Part shown: positions 1 to 10,411 of the stretch, piece after piece
How positions within the stretch are numbered: the stretch's first letter is position 1
Layout: each line of letters starts with the position of its first letter
Origin: Thermoleophilia bacterium
GTDB lineage: Bacteria; Actinomycetota; Thermoleophilia; Gaiellales; SKUG01
Direction of reading: 5' to 3'
Length of the DNA: 64,000 nucleotides
Assembly (NCBI GenBank): GCA_025964555.1
Contig: JAOPYQ010000024.1
Coordinates: 1-64,000 of the forward strand
The notes under the pieces: model-generated
What the model saw: only the letters and a program-made list of their open reading frames with translations
Databases searched by the model: none
Told to the model about the DNA's origin: nothing
Position numbers and translations under genes: made by a program

Positions 1-412
1 TCAGCGCGATGTCGAGCACGTGCTCGCCCGTATGGCCGAAGGGCGGGTGACCCAGGTCGTGGCCTAGGCCGATCGCCTCGACGAGGTCTTCGTTCAGGCG
101 CAGCGCGCGGGCGACGGTTCGCGCGATCGCGGTCACCTCGAGCGTGTGTGTCAGTCGGGTGCGGTAGTGGTCACCCTCGGGGGCGATGTAGACCTGCGTC
201 TTCGACATCAGCCGCCGGAAGCTCTTCGTGTGCAGGATGCGGTCGCGATCGATCTGGAAGGCGCTGCGCACTGAGCATTGCTCCGGCTCGGTCGGGTCGA
301 GCCGGCCCGCGGTGCAGTACGACTGTGCGGCAATCGGTGACAGGTCGACTGCCTCCCGTTCGCGCATGGCGAGATGGAAGCGGTCTGCGACTTCACCACT
401 GGTGACCGACAT
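1..412 (-). CDS. dGTPase-like HD-domain triphosphohydrolase, N-terminal part (cut by window edge)
   Basis: N-terminal 137 residues of a dGTP triphosphohydrolase-like protein; the rest lies beyond base 1. Visible are the family arginine/threonine segment ([11 protein letters not shown]) and the HD metal-binding motif [15 protein letters not shown] at about residues 119-133. Enzymes of this family hydrolyse dNTPs to deoxynucleosides and triphosphate. The ATG at 412 has AAGGAGAC about 8 nt upstream, so this gene is leadered. A second, full-length paralogue lies at 32704-34020. The family call is firm; substrate preference cannot be read from this fragment. Confidence 0.9.
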   Translation of the reverse strand, partial: MSVTSGEVADRFHLAMREREAVDLSPIAAQSYCTAGRLDPTEPEQCSVRSAFQIDRDRILHTKSFRRLMSKTQVYIAPEGDHYRTRLTHTLEVTAIARTVARALRLNEDLVEAIGLGHDLGHPPFGHTGEHVLDIAL

Positions 413-531
413 CCGGCTCGTCTCCTTGGGGCAGGGTGGGGCATTTCTCGCGCGCGAGCGTGGATGTGAGCATAGCAACGCCGACCTCGCACCCCTCAGG
501 ATGCCGAGGCCGGCGGATGCAATGGCCCGTG

Positions 532-1071
532 TCAGGAGTCGACGTGCTCGGGCGTGGGAAGCCGCAGTGCGCCGAGGGTCAGCACCGCGAAGCCCAGACC
601 GGTGATGAGCAGCGCGACGCCCATGACGATCGAGAACAGGCCGACCTGCTCCGCGAAGTAGGAGGTCGACAGCGCGGTCGACAGCGCCGTCGAGGTGATC
701 CATACGTTGCGGGCACCGTTCTCCGTCGGGTTGCCGGTCGCCGGGTCGGTCGCCGCCTCCTCGGCGTCGTTCGTGTCAGAGCCGTCGGCGGTCAGGTAGC
801 GACCCATCTGCCCGTACGTCTTGCCGTCCGTCATCTCGAGCGTGTGCTTGCGGATGACGGCCGCGAACTGCTTCGCGTCAGCGCCGGTGGCGAGCTCCTT
901 GCCCGCGATGGAACCGGCGTCAGGCGTGGCCACGATGTGCTCGCGCACGATCGAGTCGCGAACCTCGGCGCGGCCCTGGACCCCGATCACGATCGAACCC
1001 ACACCGAAGCCGATGAGCACGATGCTGGAGATGAGCCCGCCGATGACGAAGAGCCTGCGTGTGTGGTGCAT
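532..1071 (-). CDS. two-TM membrane protein of unknown function
   Basis: A 179-residue protein with a hydrophobic N-terminal helix at about residues 6-30 ([20 protein letters not shown]), a hydrophilic middle of roughly 110 residues, and a C-terminal hydrophobic helix at about 143-168. The topology suggests a membrane-anchored protein with one extracytoplasmic loop domain. I recognise no catalytic motif. It stands alone between the dGTPase-like gene and a small membrane protein on the same strand. The ATG at 1071 is the first in frame; its SD is weak (ACAGG). No function is assigned. Confidence 0.7.
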   Translation of the reverse strand: MHHTRRLFVIGGLISSIVLIGFGVGSIVIGVQGRAEVRDSIVREHIVATPDAGSIAGKELATGADAKQFAAVIRKHTLEMTDGKTYGQMGRYLTADGSDTNDAEEAATDPATGNPTENGARNVWITSTALSTALSTSYFAEQVGLFSIVMGVALLITGLGFAVLTLGALRLPTPEHVDS

Positions 1072-1153
1072 TGGTATACCTGTCTGTTCGAGCGCCTCCG
1101 GTCATGCACGATTGGCGTGCGGAAGGAGGGCGTCCCGGTTGAACGTCCTGGAG

Positions 1154-1384
1154 CTAGCCGGCGACGGGCAGCGCGGCGACCTCGCGTCGTGGGGCGCGCT
1201 GGGCCGTGATGGGAGCGGCCTCTTCCGTCACCGCTGCGATGGTGCCCGAGGTGGCCGCGGCGACGCGGGCCCGAGCATCCTCCTCCCGCATGCGATCGCC
1301 GTCGAACACGAGGTACATGGCGAAAAGGATGAAGGGCACGAGGGCGAGGGCGCAGGCGAACATGAAGGCGACGGCGATGATCAT
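1154..1384 (-). CDS. small single-TM membrane protein
   Basis: A 76-residue ORF starting at ATG 1384, preceded by CAGGAGATACACC (SD AGGAG, good spacing). Residues 1-27 form one strong hydrophobic helix (IIAVAFMFACALALVPFILF), followed by an acidic/basic, Ala-rich tail of about 45 residues that looks disordered. A longer in-frame extension to 1792 runs through the terminator and the RTX gene in another frame, so it is not credible. Function unknown. It could be a small membrane regulator or a subunit of a complex. Confidence 0.6.
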   Translation of the reverse strand: MIIAVAFMFACALALVPFILFAMYLVFDGDRMREEDARARVAAATSGTIAAVTEEAAPITAQRAPRREVAALPVAG

Positions 1385-1519
1385 GGTGTATCTCCTGTGG
1401 TGTGTGCTTCCTTGTCCACAGGTTGACGCCGCCGGGGCTCCAGCACATCGGCATTCCTCCGTGCGACGGTTGCGGAGAACCCGCAGGCGGGTGGTCGAAC
1501 CGGCTCGCCCATCAAACAC

Positions 1520-1547
1520 GGGCGCCGAACCCGAAGGTTCGACGCCC
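1520..1547 (-). terminator. intrinsic terminator of the RTX-type gene
   Basis: Twelve-bp stem (gggcgccgaacc / ggttcgacgccc on the plus strand). Read on the minus strand it closes completely with one G-U wobble and a UUCG tetraloop, followed by GTGTTTGAT. It lies 28 nt past the stop of the 1575-3275 gene. The wobble only pairs on the minus-strand RNA, which sets the direction. Confidence 0.75.
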
Positions 1548-1574
1548 GCTGGAATCACGATGTGGCTCGATCGG

Positions 1575-3275
1575 TCAGGAGCGGCGGATGCGCTCGCAGC
1601 CGACGAACACGTCCTTCTTGTCGCCGATGCAGGTGTCGATACCCGAACCGCCGTAGATCTTGTCGCCACCCTTTCCGTCGCGGCAGATGATGGTGTCGTT
1701 GCCCTCGTCGCCGAACGCCTTGTCGGTGCCCGAGCCGCAAAGGATGCGATCCCTGCCGAGGCCGCCGCGTGACACGTCACTACCAGCGCCACCGTTCAGG
1801 GTGTCGTTGCCCGTGCCGCCCGTGAGGCGATCGTTGCCGAGCTGACCGAACAGCTTGTCGTTACCCTTGCCACCGTTGGCGCGGTCGCTGCCACCACCGG
1901 CGTAGAAGGTCTCGTTGCCGCTGCCACCCGTGAAGATGTCAGCGAAGCCCGAGCCGATGTAGGTGGCCTTCTTGTTTCCACCAACCAGGTTGAGCGGACC
2001 ACTCGTCGCGGGTGCCGCAGTGGTGAGCGCAGTGCTGATCGTCTGGCGGTTGTCGTCGGCCGGAGCGTCGTCCTGGGCACCGTCGCCCGGGAACGAGCTG
2101 CCCGTGACCTTGACGGTCGACGGAACGACCAGGGCCTTCTCGCCAGCAGCGTAGCGGATGGTGATCGTGGCTACCTTCGACGCACCGACGGCGGGAAGCG
2201 CGCCGGATCCACAGCCGTAGCTCCGCTCGCCCTCATTTCCGAACATTGCATTCTCGCACGTGGCCGCAGCACCGTCGAACGTGGCCGAGACGAGGGTCGC
2301 CTTGTCGCTGATCGTCCAGCCCGCACCCAGGTCACCGATGGCCTCGGGGCCATTGTTGGTCATCTGCATCGAGTAGGTGACGTTGACGCCGCCTGCAGGC
2401 ACCGCGATCGTCGACACGCCGGTCACAGCGACCTTGACGTCGGAGGAGCGGGTGGCACGGGGCTGGATGTACACCGTCTTGTAGTTGCCGCTGGCGTTGG
2501 TGACCCGGAGCGCGAAGTAGTCGTTGAAGCCCTTGGGGTTGTCGAGCGTCGCCTGGGTCGGGGTGTAGGTCGCCTCGAGGGCGTCGGTCTGGCTGACCGA
2601 ACCCGTCGCACCGGTCTCAGTGGCGAAGGTGAGATCGCCACGCGGGGTGGTGCAGTCGAGGTTCACCACGAAGGTCGGCGCGCTCTGGAACGCCGTCCGG
2701 CTCTTCGACGGGGAGTAGTCGTCCGTCGTGCAGGTGACGTTGTACGACAGCGGCGTCGTGTCGTTCAGCGTGTCGGTGGTACCCGTCGCACTGCTCGTGA
2801 ACGAGATCGACGTGGAACCCCCGCCGAACGACGCGGCAAGGTCGGCCTCGACGCTGACGAGCACCGATTCGTCGACCGCGATGGCATCGAGGTCGCAGGT
2901 GATCGTAGTGGTGGTGGATCCTGTGGTGACGCAGCCGGTGAGCGGGTCGTTGAAGGTGGTGATGTCAGCCGCAACGATCGTCAGCTGTGCGGGCTGGAAT
3001 GACACCGCGAACTTCGTGCTGGCCGAAGCGTCGGGGCCCGCGTTAGAGACCTCGAGCTCGTAGGAAACAGTCTCGTTGCCCTCAGAGAACTCGTTTTCGC
3101 TGTCCGCCTCCACGCTGCCATACGCAGGCTCGATGGTGAGGGTGGCGGCGGCGTGTGCCGATGCGGGAAGCGCGAATGCCGCGACTGCGACGGAAGCGAT
3201 GGTGAGCAGCCGGAGCTGCGAGCGGAAGCGTGCGAACACGTGTGGACCCCTGTCTCGAATGAGGCCGGCCGGCAC
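1575..3275 (-). CDS. secreted RTX-repeat calcium-binding protein with Ig-like (DUF11-type) domains
   Basis: A 566-residue exported protein. The GTG start at 3275 has AGGAG 6 nt upstream. A Sec signal peptide follows (hydrophobic core LLTIASVAVAAFALPASAHA, cleavage near AHA-A). The middle (about 50-420) holds beta-rich segments with DUF11-like phrasing (YELEVSNAGPDA, TYSMQMTNNGPEA). The C-terminus (about 425-560) carries six or more RTX nonapeptides such as GGSGNETFY, GGKGNDKLF and GGTGNDTLN, which form Ca2+-binding beta rolls. It probably acts outside the cell as a surface or matrix protein. No enzyme motif is seen. A shorter start at GTG 3239 is possible. A terminator lies at 1520-1547. Confidence 0.85.
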   Translation of the reverse strand: MPAGLIRDRGPHVFARFRSQLRLLTIASVAVAAFALPASAHAAATLTIEPAYGSVEADSENEFSEGNETVSYELEVSNAGPDASASTKFAVSFQPAQLTIVAADITTFNDPLTGCVTTGSTTTTITCDLDAIAVDESVLVSVEADLAASFGGGSTSISFTSSATGTTDTLNDTTPLSYNVTCTTDDYSPSKSRTAFQSAPTFVVNLDCTTPRGDLTFATETGATGSVSQTDALEATYTPTQATLDNPKGFNDYFALRVTNASGNYKTVYIQPRATRSSDVKVAVTGVSTIAVPAGGVNVTYSMQMTNNGPEAIGDLGAGWTISDKATLVSATFDGAAATCENAMFGNEGERSYGCGSGALPAVGASKVATITIRYAAGEKALVVPSTVKVTGSSFPGDGAQDDAPADDNRQTISTALTTAAPATSGPLNLVGGNKKATYIGSGFADIFTGGSGNETFYAGGGSDRANGGKGNDKLFGQLGNDRLTGGTGNDTLNGGAGSDVSRGGLGRDRILCGSGTDKAFGDEGNDTIICRDGKGGDKIYGGSGIDTCIGDKKDVFVGCERIRRS

Positions 3276-3498
3276 ACGAATCTCCTGCGACGGGCGGCTT
3301 GGCGGACGAGACCTTAGACACGGAGGAGCGGTGGCGCGACCGGCAGTATTCGGGATCGTACTGGCGCGAGCGAGGTCTCACACAGCCCATTCACAGCACG
3401 TCAAACATCGTCGGTTTCCTGTCATCTTGGCGAGAGGCAGGTTCCATGGCTCAATGGACGAAGCGGTAGGGACACCGCGTCGAACGGGGACGGATTCT

Positions 3499-4113
3499 AT
3501 GTGTGGCATCGGGTCGATGGGTTGTGGCGCAATGGCGCCAGCGACGTACACAGCACCACTTGGCGCGGCCGCGGCGCCCCAGCTCGCGCTGGCCGCTGCT
3601 CCGATCGCGATGGCGAGCACATCGACGGCGACGCAATTCCTCGGAGCCACGCAGGCAACGGGCGGACAGGCCCAAGTCGTCGACCTCGGCGTAACGAAGA
3701 AGTCGACGTGGAAGCAGGGCACCGGTACACCCAGCCAATCGGCCAAGGCACAGGCGGCCTTCGCCTACGTCTCCGCGCTGATCGCCAAGTATCCGACCTC
3801 CCAGGCATTGCTCGCCGCCGGCTTCCAGCCGAACGAGGGAAGCGGCGGAACGCACTGGCGCGTGCCGGGCGAGAAGATCTACGCCGATGGCACCGTATTC
3901 GTCGGCGGCCTCGTGACGAAGAACGGCATCACGACCGGCGCCCAGATGGATTCCAAGGCGCGGCAGCTGACCAGCGCCATCCCCGAGGGATGGAACGGCG
4001 TGCAGTGGCACTACCACGACGATGCGTCGGCCGGGTGGATGTTCCACATCGACGCGACCAAGCCCATCGACCAGGCCTTCCAGCAGGAGGCGAGCCTCGG
4101 CTCGCACCACTGA
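3499..4113 (+). CDS. hypothetical protein, Ala/Gly-rich N-terminus
   Basis: A 204-residue protein not recognised. The N-terminal 60 residues are Ala/Pro/Thr-rich and low in complexity (MCGIGSMGCGAMAPATY onwards), without a basic n-region, so it is not a classical signal peptide. The C-terminal 130 residues look folded: VSALIAKYPTSQALLAAGF, then an aromatic stretch with GWNGVQWHYHDD and GWMFHID. Start chosen at ATG 3499; an in-frame ATG at 3454 would add 15 residues, and neither has a strong SD. It is divergent from the RTX gene and convergent with glyS. Composition resembles the unsignalled proteins at 24391 and 61691. Confidence 0.65.
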   Translation: MCGIGSMGCGAMAPATYTAPLGAAAAPQLALAAAPIAMASTSTATQFLGATQATGGQAQVVDLGVTKKSTWKQGTGTPSQSAKAQAAFAYVSALIAKYPTSQALLAAGFQPNEGSGGTHWRVPGEKIYADGTVFVGGLVTKNGITTGAQMDSKARQLTSAIPEGWNGVQWHYHDDASAGWMFHIDATKPIDQAFQQEASLGSHH

Positions 4114-4122
4114 CCTACGCGG

Positions 4123-6226
4123 TCAGACCTGCAGCTGCGACAGGTCGCCCAGCGGCGCGGTGGCCTCGATGACGGCTGCGAGCAGGCGCAGGCGGTTGTC
4201 CTGTACCGGCTGGTCGTCGGTCATCACCATGACGCCCGTCTCCTTCGCGAAGAAGGCGTCGACGGCCGGGCCGAGGCTGGCGGCTGCATCCAGCGCACCC
4301 GCGAAGTCACGGTCGAGCACCGCCTGACGCAGCGGCTCGGTCGTCGCGTCGAGCACCTGGTGGAGCTCGTGCTCCACCGGCGACTGGAAGAGCTCGTCGT
4401 TGACGGGCCCATCGGCGACGCCGCCGGCCTTCGCGAGGATGTTGCGAGCACGACCCTGCGCCTCCAGCACCTGCGTGAAGCGCACGTCGCCGCCCCGCAC
4501 TTCGATGTCAATCGCGCGGGCGAGCTCGTCGAGGTGCTGCAGGTACCTCAGGTCGGCGGCGCGCGCGGCGCGTACGGCGTCGACGCGCACCCCGTCATCG
4601 GAGAGGCGCTTTTCCACGCGGTCGAGGATGAAGTCGCGCACCTGGATGAGCCGCTCCGCGTCGGGCGTGCCAAAGCCCTGCGTGTGCACGGCAGCGCCGG
4701 CCGTGGCCAGCACGGCATCGAGGTCGAGCGGCAGGTCGTGTTCGAGCACGATGCGGCTCACGCCGATCGCCGCACGACGCAGCGCATGCGGGTCGCGGCT
4801 TCCCGTCGGCTGCTCGCCGATCGCGAACATGGTGACCAGCAGCTCCAGCTTGTCAGCCAGCGCCAGCACGGCCGGCACACCGGCTTCCGGCAACTGTGAG
4901 TCGAGACCGCGGGGCAGGAACTGCTGGTCGATGGCGGTGCACACCTCGGCCGCGTAGCCACCGGAGTGGGCGTAGAGCGAGCCGACGTAGCCCTCGAGCT
5001 CGGCGAACTCCTGCACCACGACCGAGACCTGGTCGGCCTTGGCGAGGCGGGCGGCGTCGGCGACCTGTGCGGCGTCGACACCGAGCTGCCCGGCGATCTC
5101 CTCCGCCACCTTCGCGATGCGGTCGCGTCGGTCGGCGAGCGAGCCCGCCTTGGCGTGGAACGCCACGGCGCCGAGCGATGCGTCGGTCGCCATGTCGTCG
5201 AGGCCGCGGGTGCGGTCACGCTCGAAGCTGAAGACCGCGTCGTCGAGCCGGCCGGCGAGCACGCGCTCGTAGCCGGGGAGGATGGTCGCCACGGCAGCCG
5301 GGTCGGCATTCATGACGGTGAGGAAGGCGGGGGCCAGCGTGGCACCCCGCTTCACGGGCAGATACCTCTGGTGCGACTGCATCGCGGTGACCAGCACGCG
5401 CTCGGGAAGCTCGAGGTAGCGCTCGTCGAAACGGCCGGTGATGACGGTGGGCTGCTCAACGAGGTGCACGACCTCCTTGAGGACGTTGCCGGGGTCGCCG
5501 TAATCGCCGCCCAGCTCGCTGGCAGCGGCTGCGAGGCCCCGCTCGATCGCGGTGCGACGCAGCTCCTGGTTGGCCACGACGTAGCCGCCGCGCAGCGTCT
5601 CGGCGTAGCGGTCCGCCTCGGGCACGTCGACGGTGCGCTCGGCGCCGAGGAAGCGGTGCGTGCGCGTGGTGCGCCCGCTGGTGACGCCCCAGCACTCATA
5701 TTCGAGCGCGTGGCCGCCGTGCAGCGTGACCATCCAGCGGATGGGTCGCACGAAGCGCCACGGGCTGGAACCCCAGCGCATCGGCTTGGCGAACTGCAGC
5801 TTCCCCAGGATCTCGTCGGCCAGCTTCGGCCACACGTCGGCGATGGGCACCTCGGGCAGGTCACGCTCGACGTAGACGGTGCCGCGACCCGAGTCGACCT
5901 GCAGCTCGGTGACGGCGAAGCCGCTCTTCTCGGCGAAGCCGATGGCCGCGCGACTGGGCGCCGCGCTCGGGTCGCCGCCCTCGAAGGCGATCTTCACGGG
6001 CGGGCCGTCGATGCGCTGGCGCAGCGCGGGCTGCGTAGGCAGCGCCTCGACGAGCACGGAGAAGCGGCGCGGGCCGACCCACGCGACGACGTCCTCCGCA
6101 CCTTCCACCTGAAGCCGCGCCTCGACCAGCGCGTCGCGCACCAGGGCGGGCAGCTGTCGCTCGAGCGCGTCGCATGCCCACGCGGGCAGCTCCTCGCAGC
6201 CGACTTCCCACAGCAGCGTGCGATCC

Positions 6227-6234
<8 letters not shown>
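4123..6234 (-). CDS. glyS: glycine-tRNA ligase beta subunit
   Basis: A 703-residue beta subunit of heterotetrameric glycyl-tRNA synthetase, close to the 689 residues of the E. coli protein. It opens with the family signature [19 protein letters not shown], has the long tRNA-recognition body with an HD-like region, and ends with an anticodon-binding type domain ([13 protein letters not shown]...ARNILAKAG). The alpha subunit precedes it and the two overlap by 8 nt, so they are co-translated. Many actinobacteria use a single-chain GlyRS instead, so the split form is a taxonomic clue. Confidence 0.97.
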
Positions 6235-7150
<916 letters not shown>

Positions 7151-7245
7151 GGGGTCGTGCTCCTTCGTGCGCGTGCGGGGATCCTAGCGGGGATCCAGCC
7201 CGCATGGGCACGGGGATTCGGTAGGTGTTGCGCGCTCGCGCAGCG

Positions 7246-7695
7246 TCAGGCGTCGAGGCAGGCCGCGGCCGCACTCGTGAGTGCGGGCGGTCCGGCGCTG
7301 ACCCGCGTGCGGTCCACGCTGGCGGGCGCGGTGGTCGTTCCGACGTCGCCGGCGATCGTGCGTGCCGCCTCCGGGGAGGGAGCGACGACGATCTGCGCAC
7401 CGTCGTTGCCGCGCCACGACGCAGTGGCGCCGGTGACCGGTGTGGCGTCCTGGGTGAACCCTGCCTTGGACATGCAGCTCCGGAGCGCGGGGGTGATCGC
7501 GATGCCGGCGGCGCCGGTCCTCGCTTCCACGCCCTCGGCGGACCCGGGGTCGACCTCGTCGGAGGAGTGCTTCGAATCGGGCTTCGTGCTGCGGTTGTCG
7601 TCACCGGTACTGGATCCGTCGGAACCGCATGCGGCGACGACGACCGCGAGCAGCGCGAGGGACACGAACGGGAGCAGCGATCGGATCGAGAGCAT
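7246..7695 (-). CDS. small lipoprotein of unknown function
   Basis: A 149-residue lipoprotein. The signal peptide (residues 1-22) has hydrophobic core FVSLALLAVVVAAC, with lipobox VAAC and Cys23 as the lipid-attachment site. A Ser/Asp-rich linker follows, then a compact domain (about 60-149) with two further cysteines (RSCMSKAGF and the C-terminal AACLDA) that may form a disulfide. It is probably tethered to the outer face of the cytoplasmic membrane. No enzyme motif is recognised. Confidence 0.75.
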   Translation of the reverse strand: MLSIRSLLPFVSLALLAVVVAACGSDGSSTGDDNRSTKPDSKHSSDEVDPGSAEGVEARTGAAGIAITPALRSCMSKAGFTQDATPVTGATASWRGNDGAQIVVAPSPEAARTIAGDVGTTTAPASVDRTRVSAGPPALTSAAAACLDA

Positions 7696-7756
7696 GATCG
7701 TCGCCTACCCACTGCCACGGCGCGGAATGCATGGCGCTGCGCAGCGCGCGACGGCG

Positions 7757-8518
7757 TCAGTGCTTCGGGTTGACGCCCGCGTGCTCGCGGCACGTCCCCG
7801 CGACGATGCCCGAGCCGACGGTGCGCAGCACGCGCACGCTGGGCAGGTCGTCGCCGTCGCGGGTCGCGAGCTCCGACATCGGCGTGCGCATGAGCGCGAC
7901 GGCGCCGTCGTACGTCGCCGCGTCGAGAGACTGGTCATTCGGCGTCCGGCAGCCGCGACACACGACGCCGCCGTCGGCCGCACTGAATGCGGCGATGCCG
8001 GCGTCCGCGTCACCGCAGCGCACGCACGCGGCGAGCTGCGGCGCGATGCCGATGACGTGCAGCAGCTTGAGCTGGAACGCCACAAGCAGCGCCGAGCCAC
8101 GCTGCTCATCGCCGTCACTGGCGGGCGGCGTCCGTCCCGCAGTCGAGTCGAGCAGGTCGAGGAAGTTGCGCAGCAGGTGGTAGAGCGGTTCGCTCGGCTG
8201 GTGCTCGACCGTGATGCGCGACACCAGGTCGAGCGCCGCCGCGCCCACCTGCTGCGCGCGCCAGCTCGAGCGCAGCGAATCGTGTGCGGCGATCACGTCG
8301 ACTCCACGCACGGTCGCCAGGTCGCCGCGACCTTCCACCAGCTGCAGCGTCAGCGCCAGGAACGGTTCGAGGCGCGCCCCGAGGCGGCTCTTGGGCTTGC
8401 GCGCGCCCTTGGCGATCACGCCACGCCGGCCGGCGTGTCGGGTGTAGACGTGCGCGATCAGGTCCGCCTCGCCATAGCGAAGCGTTCGCAGCACGATCGC
8501 TTCGGTGCCGTCGGCCAT
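7757..8518 (-). CDS. recO: DNA repair protein RecO
   Basis: A 253-residue RecO of the usual length. The OB-fold N-terminus begins EAIVLRTLRYGEADLIAHVYTR, with the GVIAKGARKPKSR segment typical of the family. The C-terminal half carries a four-cysteine zinc site (CVRCGDAD...VCRGC). RecO works with RecF and RecR to load RecA onto SSB-coated single-stranded DNA. The transcript is probably leaderless: TATCCT lies 6 nt before the ATG and no SD is seen. Confidence 0.95.
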   Translation of the reverse strand: MADGTEAIVLRTLRYGEADLIAHVYTRHAGRRGVIAKGARKPKSRLGARLEPFLALTLQLVEGRGDLATVRGVDVIAAHDSLRSSWRAQQVGAAALDLVSRITVEHQPSEPLYHLLRNFLDLLDSTAGRTPPASDGDEQRGSALLVAFQLKLLHVIGIAPQLAACVRCGDADAGIAAFSAADGGVVCRGCRTPNDQSLDAATYDGAVALMRTPMSELATRDGDDLPSVRVLRTVGSGIVAGTCREHAGVNPKH

Positions 8519-8524
8519 GTCGAC

Positions 8525-8530
8525 AGGATA
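8525..8530 (-). promoter_or_regulatory. -10 element for leaderless recO
   Basis: TATCCT on the minus strand, separated from the recO ATG by exactly 6 nt (GTCGAC). This places the transcription start at or next to the A of ATG. Confidence 0.55.
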
Positions 8531-8560
8531 GCGGGGGTGGTCGCCGTCCCAGCCGCGCCG

Positions 8561-8962
8561 TCAGGCGCAGAGTGCCGGCGCCATGGCGAACGCGTGCTGC
8601 ACGCGCGAGAGCAGCCGCTGTTCGGCCTCCTGCACGAGGCCATCGCTGAGCGCCATGCGCAGCAGGTCCTTCACGATCGTCGCCGAGTGCTCGCGCGCCA
8701 GCGGCTCGTCCATGACGAGCTGGGCTGCGCGGCCGATCGTCGGCGGGTCATCGAGCAGCTCGAACAGCAGTTCCTCGAGCTCGTCGCGGTGACGCAGGTC
8801 GCTGGCGAGCGCCTCGACCGACAGGTGCAGCATGTCGAGCTCGCAGATCGGCATGCGACCGTCGACCGTGGCCATCGCGACGAGCAGGTGCAGGCGCACC
8901 GTGGCCAATCGTCGGTCGAGCAGGTCCTGGTCGATCTCGGTGCTGCGGCGAAAGAGCTTCAT
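8561..8962 (-). CDS. TerB-like helical protein (paralogue 1)
   Basis: A 133-residue all-helical protein starting MKLFRRSTEIDQ at ATG 8962. The pattern LHLLVAMATVDGRMPICELDMLHLSVEAL resembles the acidic helix repeats of TerB/DjlA-type domains (A-x-x-DG-x-hydrophobic-x-x-x-E). A second related repeat is at ALSDGLVQEAEQRLLSRVQ. The neighbour at 9065-9586 is a paralogue with the same pattern, so the pair arose by tandem duplication. TerB domains bind metals or act as membrane-associated scaffolds; the role here is unknown. A longer in-frame start at 9049 is less likely because residues before MKLFRR do not match the paralogue. Confidence 0.65.
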   Translation of the reverse strand: MKLFRRSTEIDQDLLDRRLATVRLHLLVAMATVDGRMPICELDMLHLSVEALASDLRHRDELEELLFELLDDPPTIGRAAQLVMDEPLAREHSATIVKDLLRMALSDGLVQEAEQRLLSRVQHAFAMAPALCA

Positions 8963-9064
8963 GCCACACCGATCGGTCCGCGGAGCGATCCCGGGGAACA
9001 ATTCCGAGCATGATGACGACCGGGCATGCGCACCGGTGCGTGCGCCCACGACCCGTGCCCGGCG

Positions 9065-9586
9065 TCAGGCGCCGGTGGTGGCGGTGGCGGTGGCGCCGGT
9101 GGTGGTGACGCTGCGCAGGATCTCGTCGAGTCGTTCCTGCTCGCGCGGGGTGAGCGGCACCTCGCGCGCGTACTTGCGGCGCATCGAGATCGGCTTCACG
9201 CCCAGCGCGCCGCACACGAGCCGGAGCATCTCCTCCTCCAGCACGTGCACCTCGCCGTCGTCGTGCGCCAGGTGCACGAGCTCGCGCACGAGCGCCTCGG
9301 CGACGAGCCGTCGCGGACGACGCCCCGCAATGCGCCGGACGACGTCCTCCACCGACGGGGGAGCCTCGAGCATGAGGCGCAGCAGCTGGTCGAGGCGCTG
9401 CTGGTGTTCCTGGTCGAAGCCACGACCGTCGATCGCCTCGTGCAGGAACTCGACCTCGCCCATCCGCACGCGATCGTCGACCGCCGCCATCGCGACGAGC
9501 AGCTGCAGGCGCAGCACGGCGATGTAGTAGTCGTGCTCGGGATCAGGCGTGGTGGTCTTGCTGAGGGCTCGGCGCAGGGGATTCAC
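9065..9586 (-). CDS. TerB-like helical protein (paralogue 2)
   Basis: A 173-residue paralogue of the previous gene: LQLLVAMAAVDDRVRMGEVEFLHEAI aligns with its LHLLVAMATVDGRMPICELDMLHL, and LAHDDGEVHVLEEEMLRLVCGAL forms the second TerB-like repeat. It has an extra C-terminal segment (KYAREVPLTPREQERLDEILRS) ending in a Thr/Ala-rich tail. Start is GTG 9586. The cytoplasmic role is unknown; the tandem arrangement suggests the two products may act together. Assignment to TerB is by pattern only. Confidence 0.65.
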   Translation of the reverse strand: MNPLRRALSKTTTPDPEHDYYIAVLRLQLLVAMAAVDDRVRMGEVEFLHEAIDGRGFDQEHQQRLDQLLRLMLEAPPSVEDVVRRIAGRRPRRLVAEALVRELVHLAHDDGEVHVLEEEMLRLVCGALGVKPISMRRKYAREVPLTPREQERLDEILRSVTTTGATATATTGA

Positions 9587-9637
9587 GAACCGGTCATCGA
9601 CGCCGCCCGCACCGTGCCCAAGACGTGTCGAATTTCG

Positions 9638-10411
9638 CTAGGCCCGCCGCACCAGCATCGCCTGGCGCCCACCGAGACCGCTGTCGCCGCGATGCGAGAA
9701 GCAGCGCGGATCGTCCTTCGTGCACACGTCGACGTGCTCGACGACGCACCCGGCGGCCTCGAGCCGGCGAAGGGCGTCGGCGCGCGTGTCCAGGAAGGGG
9801 CGCGGGGCGCCGTCGCGTCGCACCACGACCGGTGCGTCGAAGCGAGCGGCGACGTCGTCGCCCACCTCCATGCAGCACGCCCCGAGCGCTGGCCCGATCA
9901 CCGCGTGGGGCGTGTCGGTCGCGACTGCGTTGCCCGCGGCGCGGCGCAGCACGGCGAGCGTCGCCTCGATCACGCCGCCCTCGAGCGATCGCCACCCCGC
10001 ATGGATCGCTGCGATGGCGGGGCCCCACACGATCGCGATCGGCATGCAGTCGGCGATGCCCACCGCGAGCGCCACCTCCGCTCGCGTCGTGACGAGCGCA
10101 TCGGCGTCGACCGACGAACGTCCTCCGTCCCAGCGGACCTCGCGCGGGAGCTCGTCGGTGCGCGCGAGGTCGAGCCACACGTCGGCGCCGTGCACCTGGG
10201 TGACGCCCGCCACGTGGCTCGGGTCGAGGCCGAGGAGCGCTGCGGCATGCGTGCGGTTGGCGAGGACGTTCGCCGGATCGTCGCCGACGTGCAGCCCGAC
10301 GTTGAGCGAATCCAGCGGCGCGGGGCTCACGCCACCTTCGCGGGTGGTGAACACGGCCTGCGCGCCGGGCGCGGTCCAGGTCCAGTGGTCGTCCTCGTCA
10401 GCTACAGCCAA
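9638..10411 (-). CDS. pgeF: peptidoglycan editing factor / laccase-domain protein (PgeF, YfiH family)
   Basis: A 257-residue DUF152 (multicopper polyphenol oxidase/laccase-fold) protein. Conserved motifs are all present: VFTTREGGVS, VTQVHGADV, GIADCMPIAI, AAIHAGWRSL and GPALGACCMEV, supplying the two His and the Cys of the metal site. Family members act on purine nucleosides or prevent L-Ser incorporation into peptidoglycan precursors. The start overlaps the end of the upstream M50 protease gene by 14 nt, so the two are coupled. The family is certain; which activity applies is not. Confidence 0.9.
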   Translation of the reverse strand: MAVADEDDHWTWTAPGAQAVFTTREGGVSPAPLDSLNVGLHVGDDPANVLANRTHAAALLGLDPSHVAGVTQVHGADVWLDLARTDELPREVRWDGGRSSVDADALVTTRAEVALAVGIADCMPIAIVWGPAIAAIHAGWRSLEGGVIEATLAVLRRAAGNAVATDTPHAVIGPALGACCMEVGDDVAARFDAPVVVRRDGAPRPFLDTRADALRRLEAAGCVVEHVDVCTKDDPRCFSHRGDSGLGGRQAMLVRRA

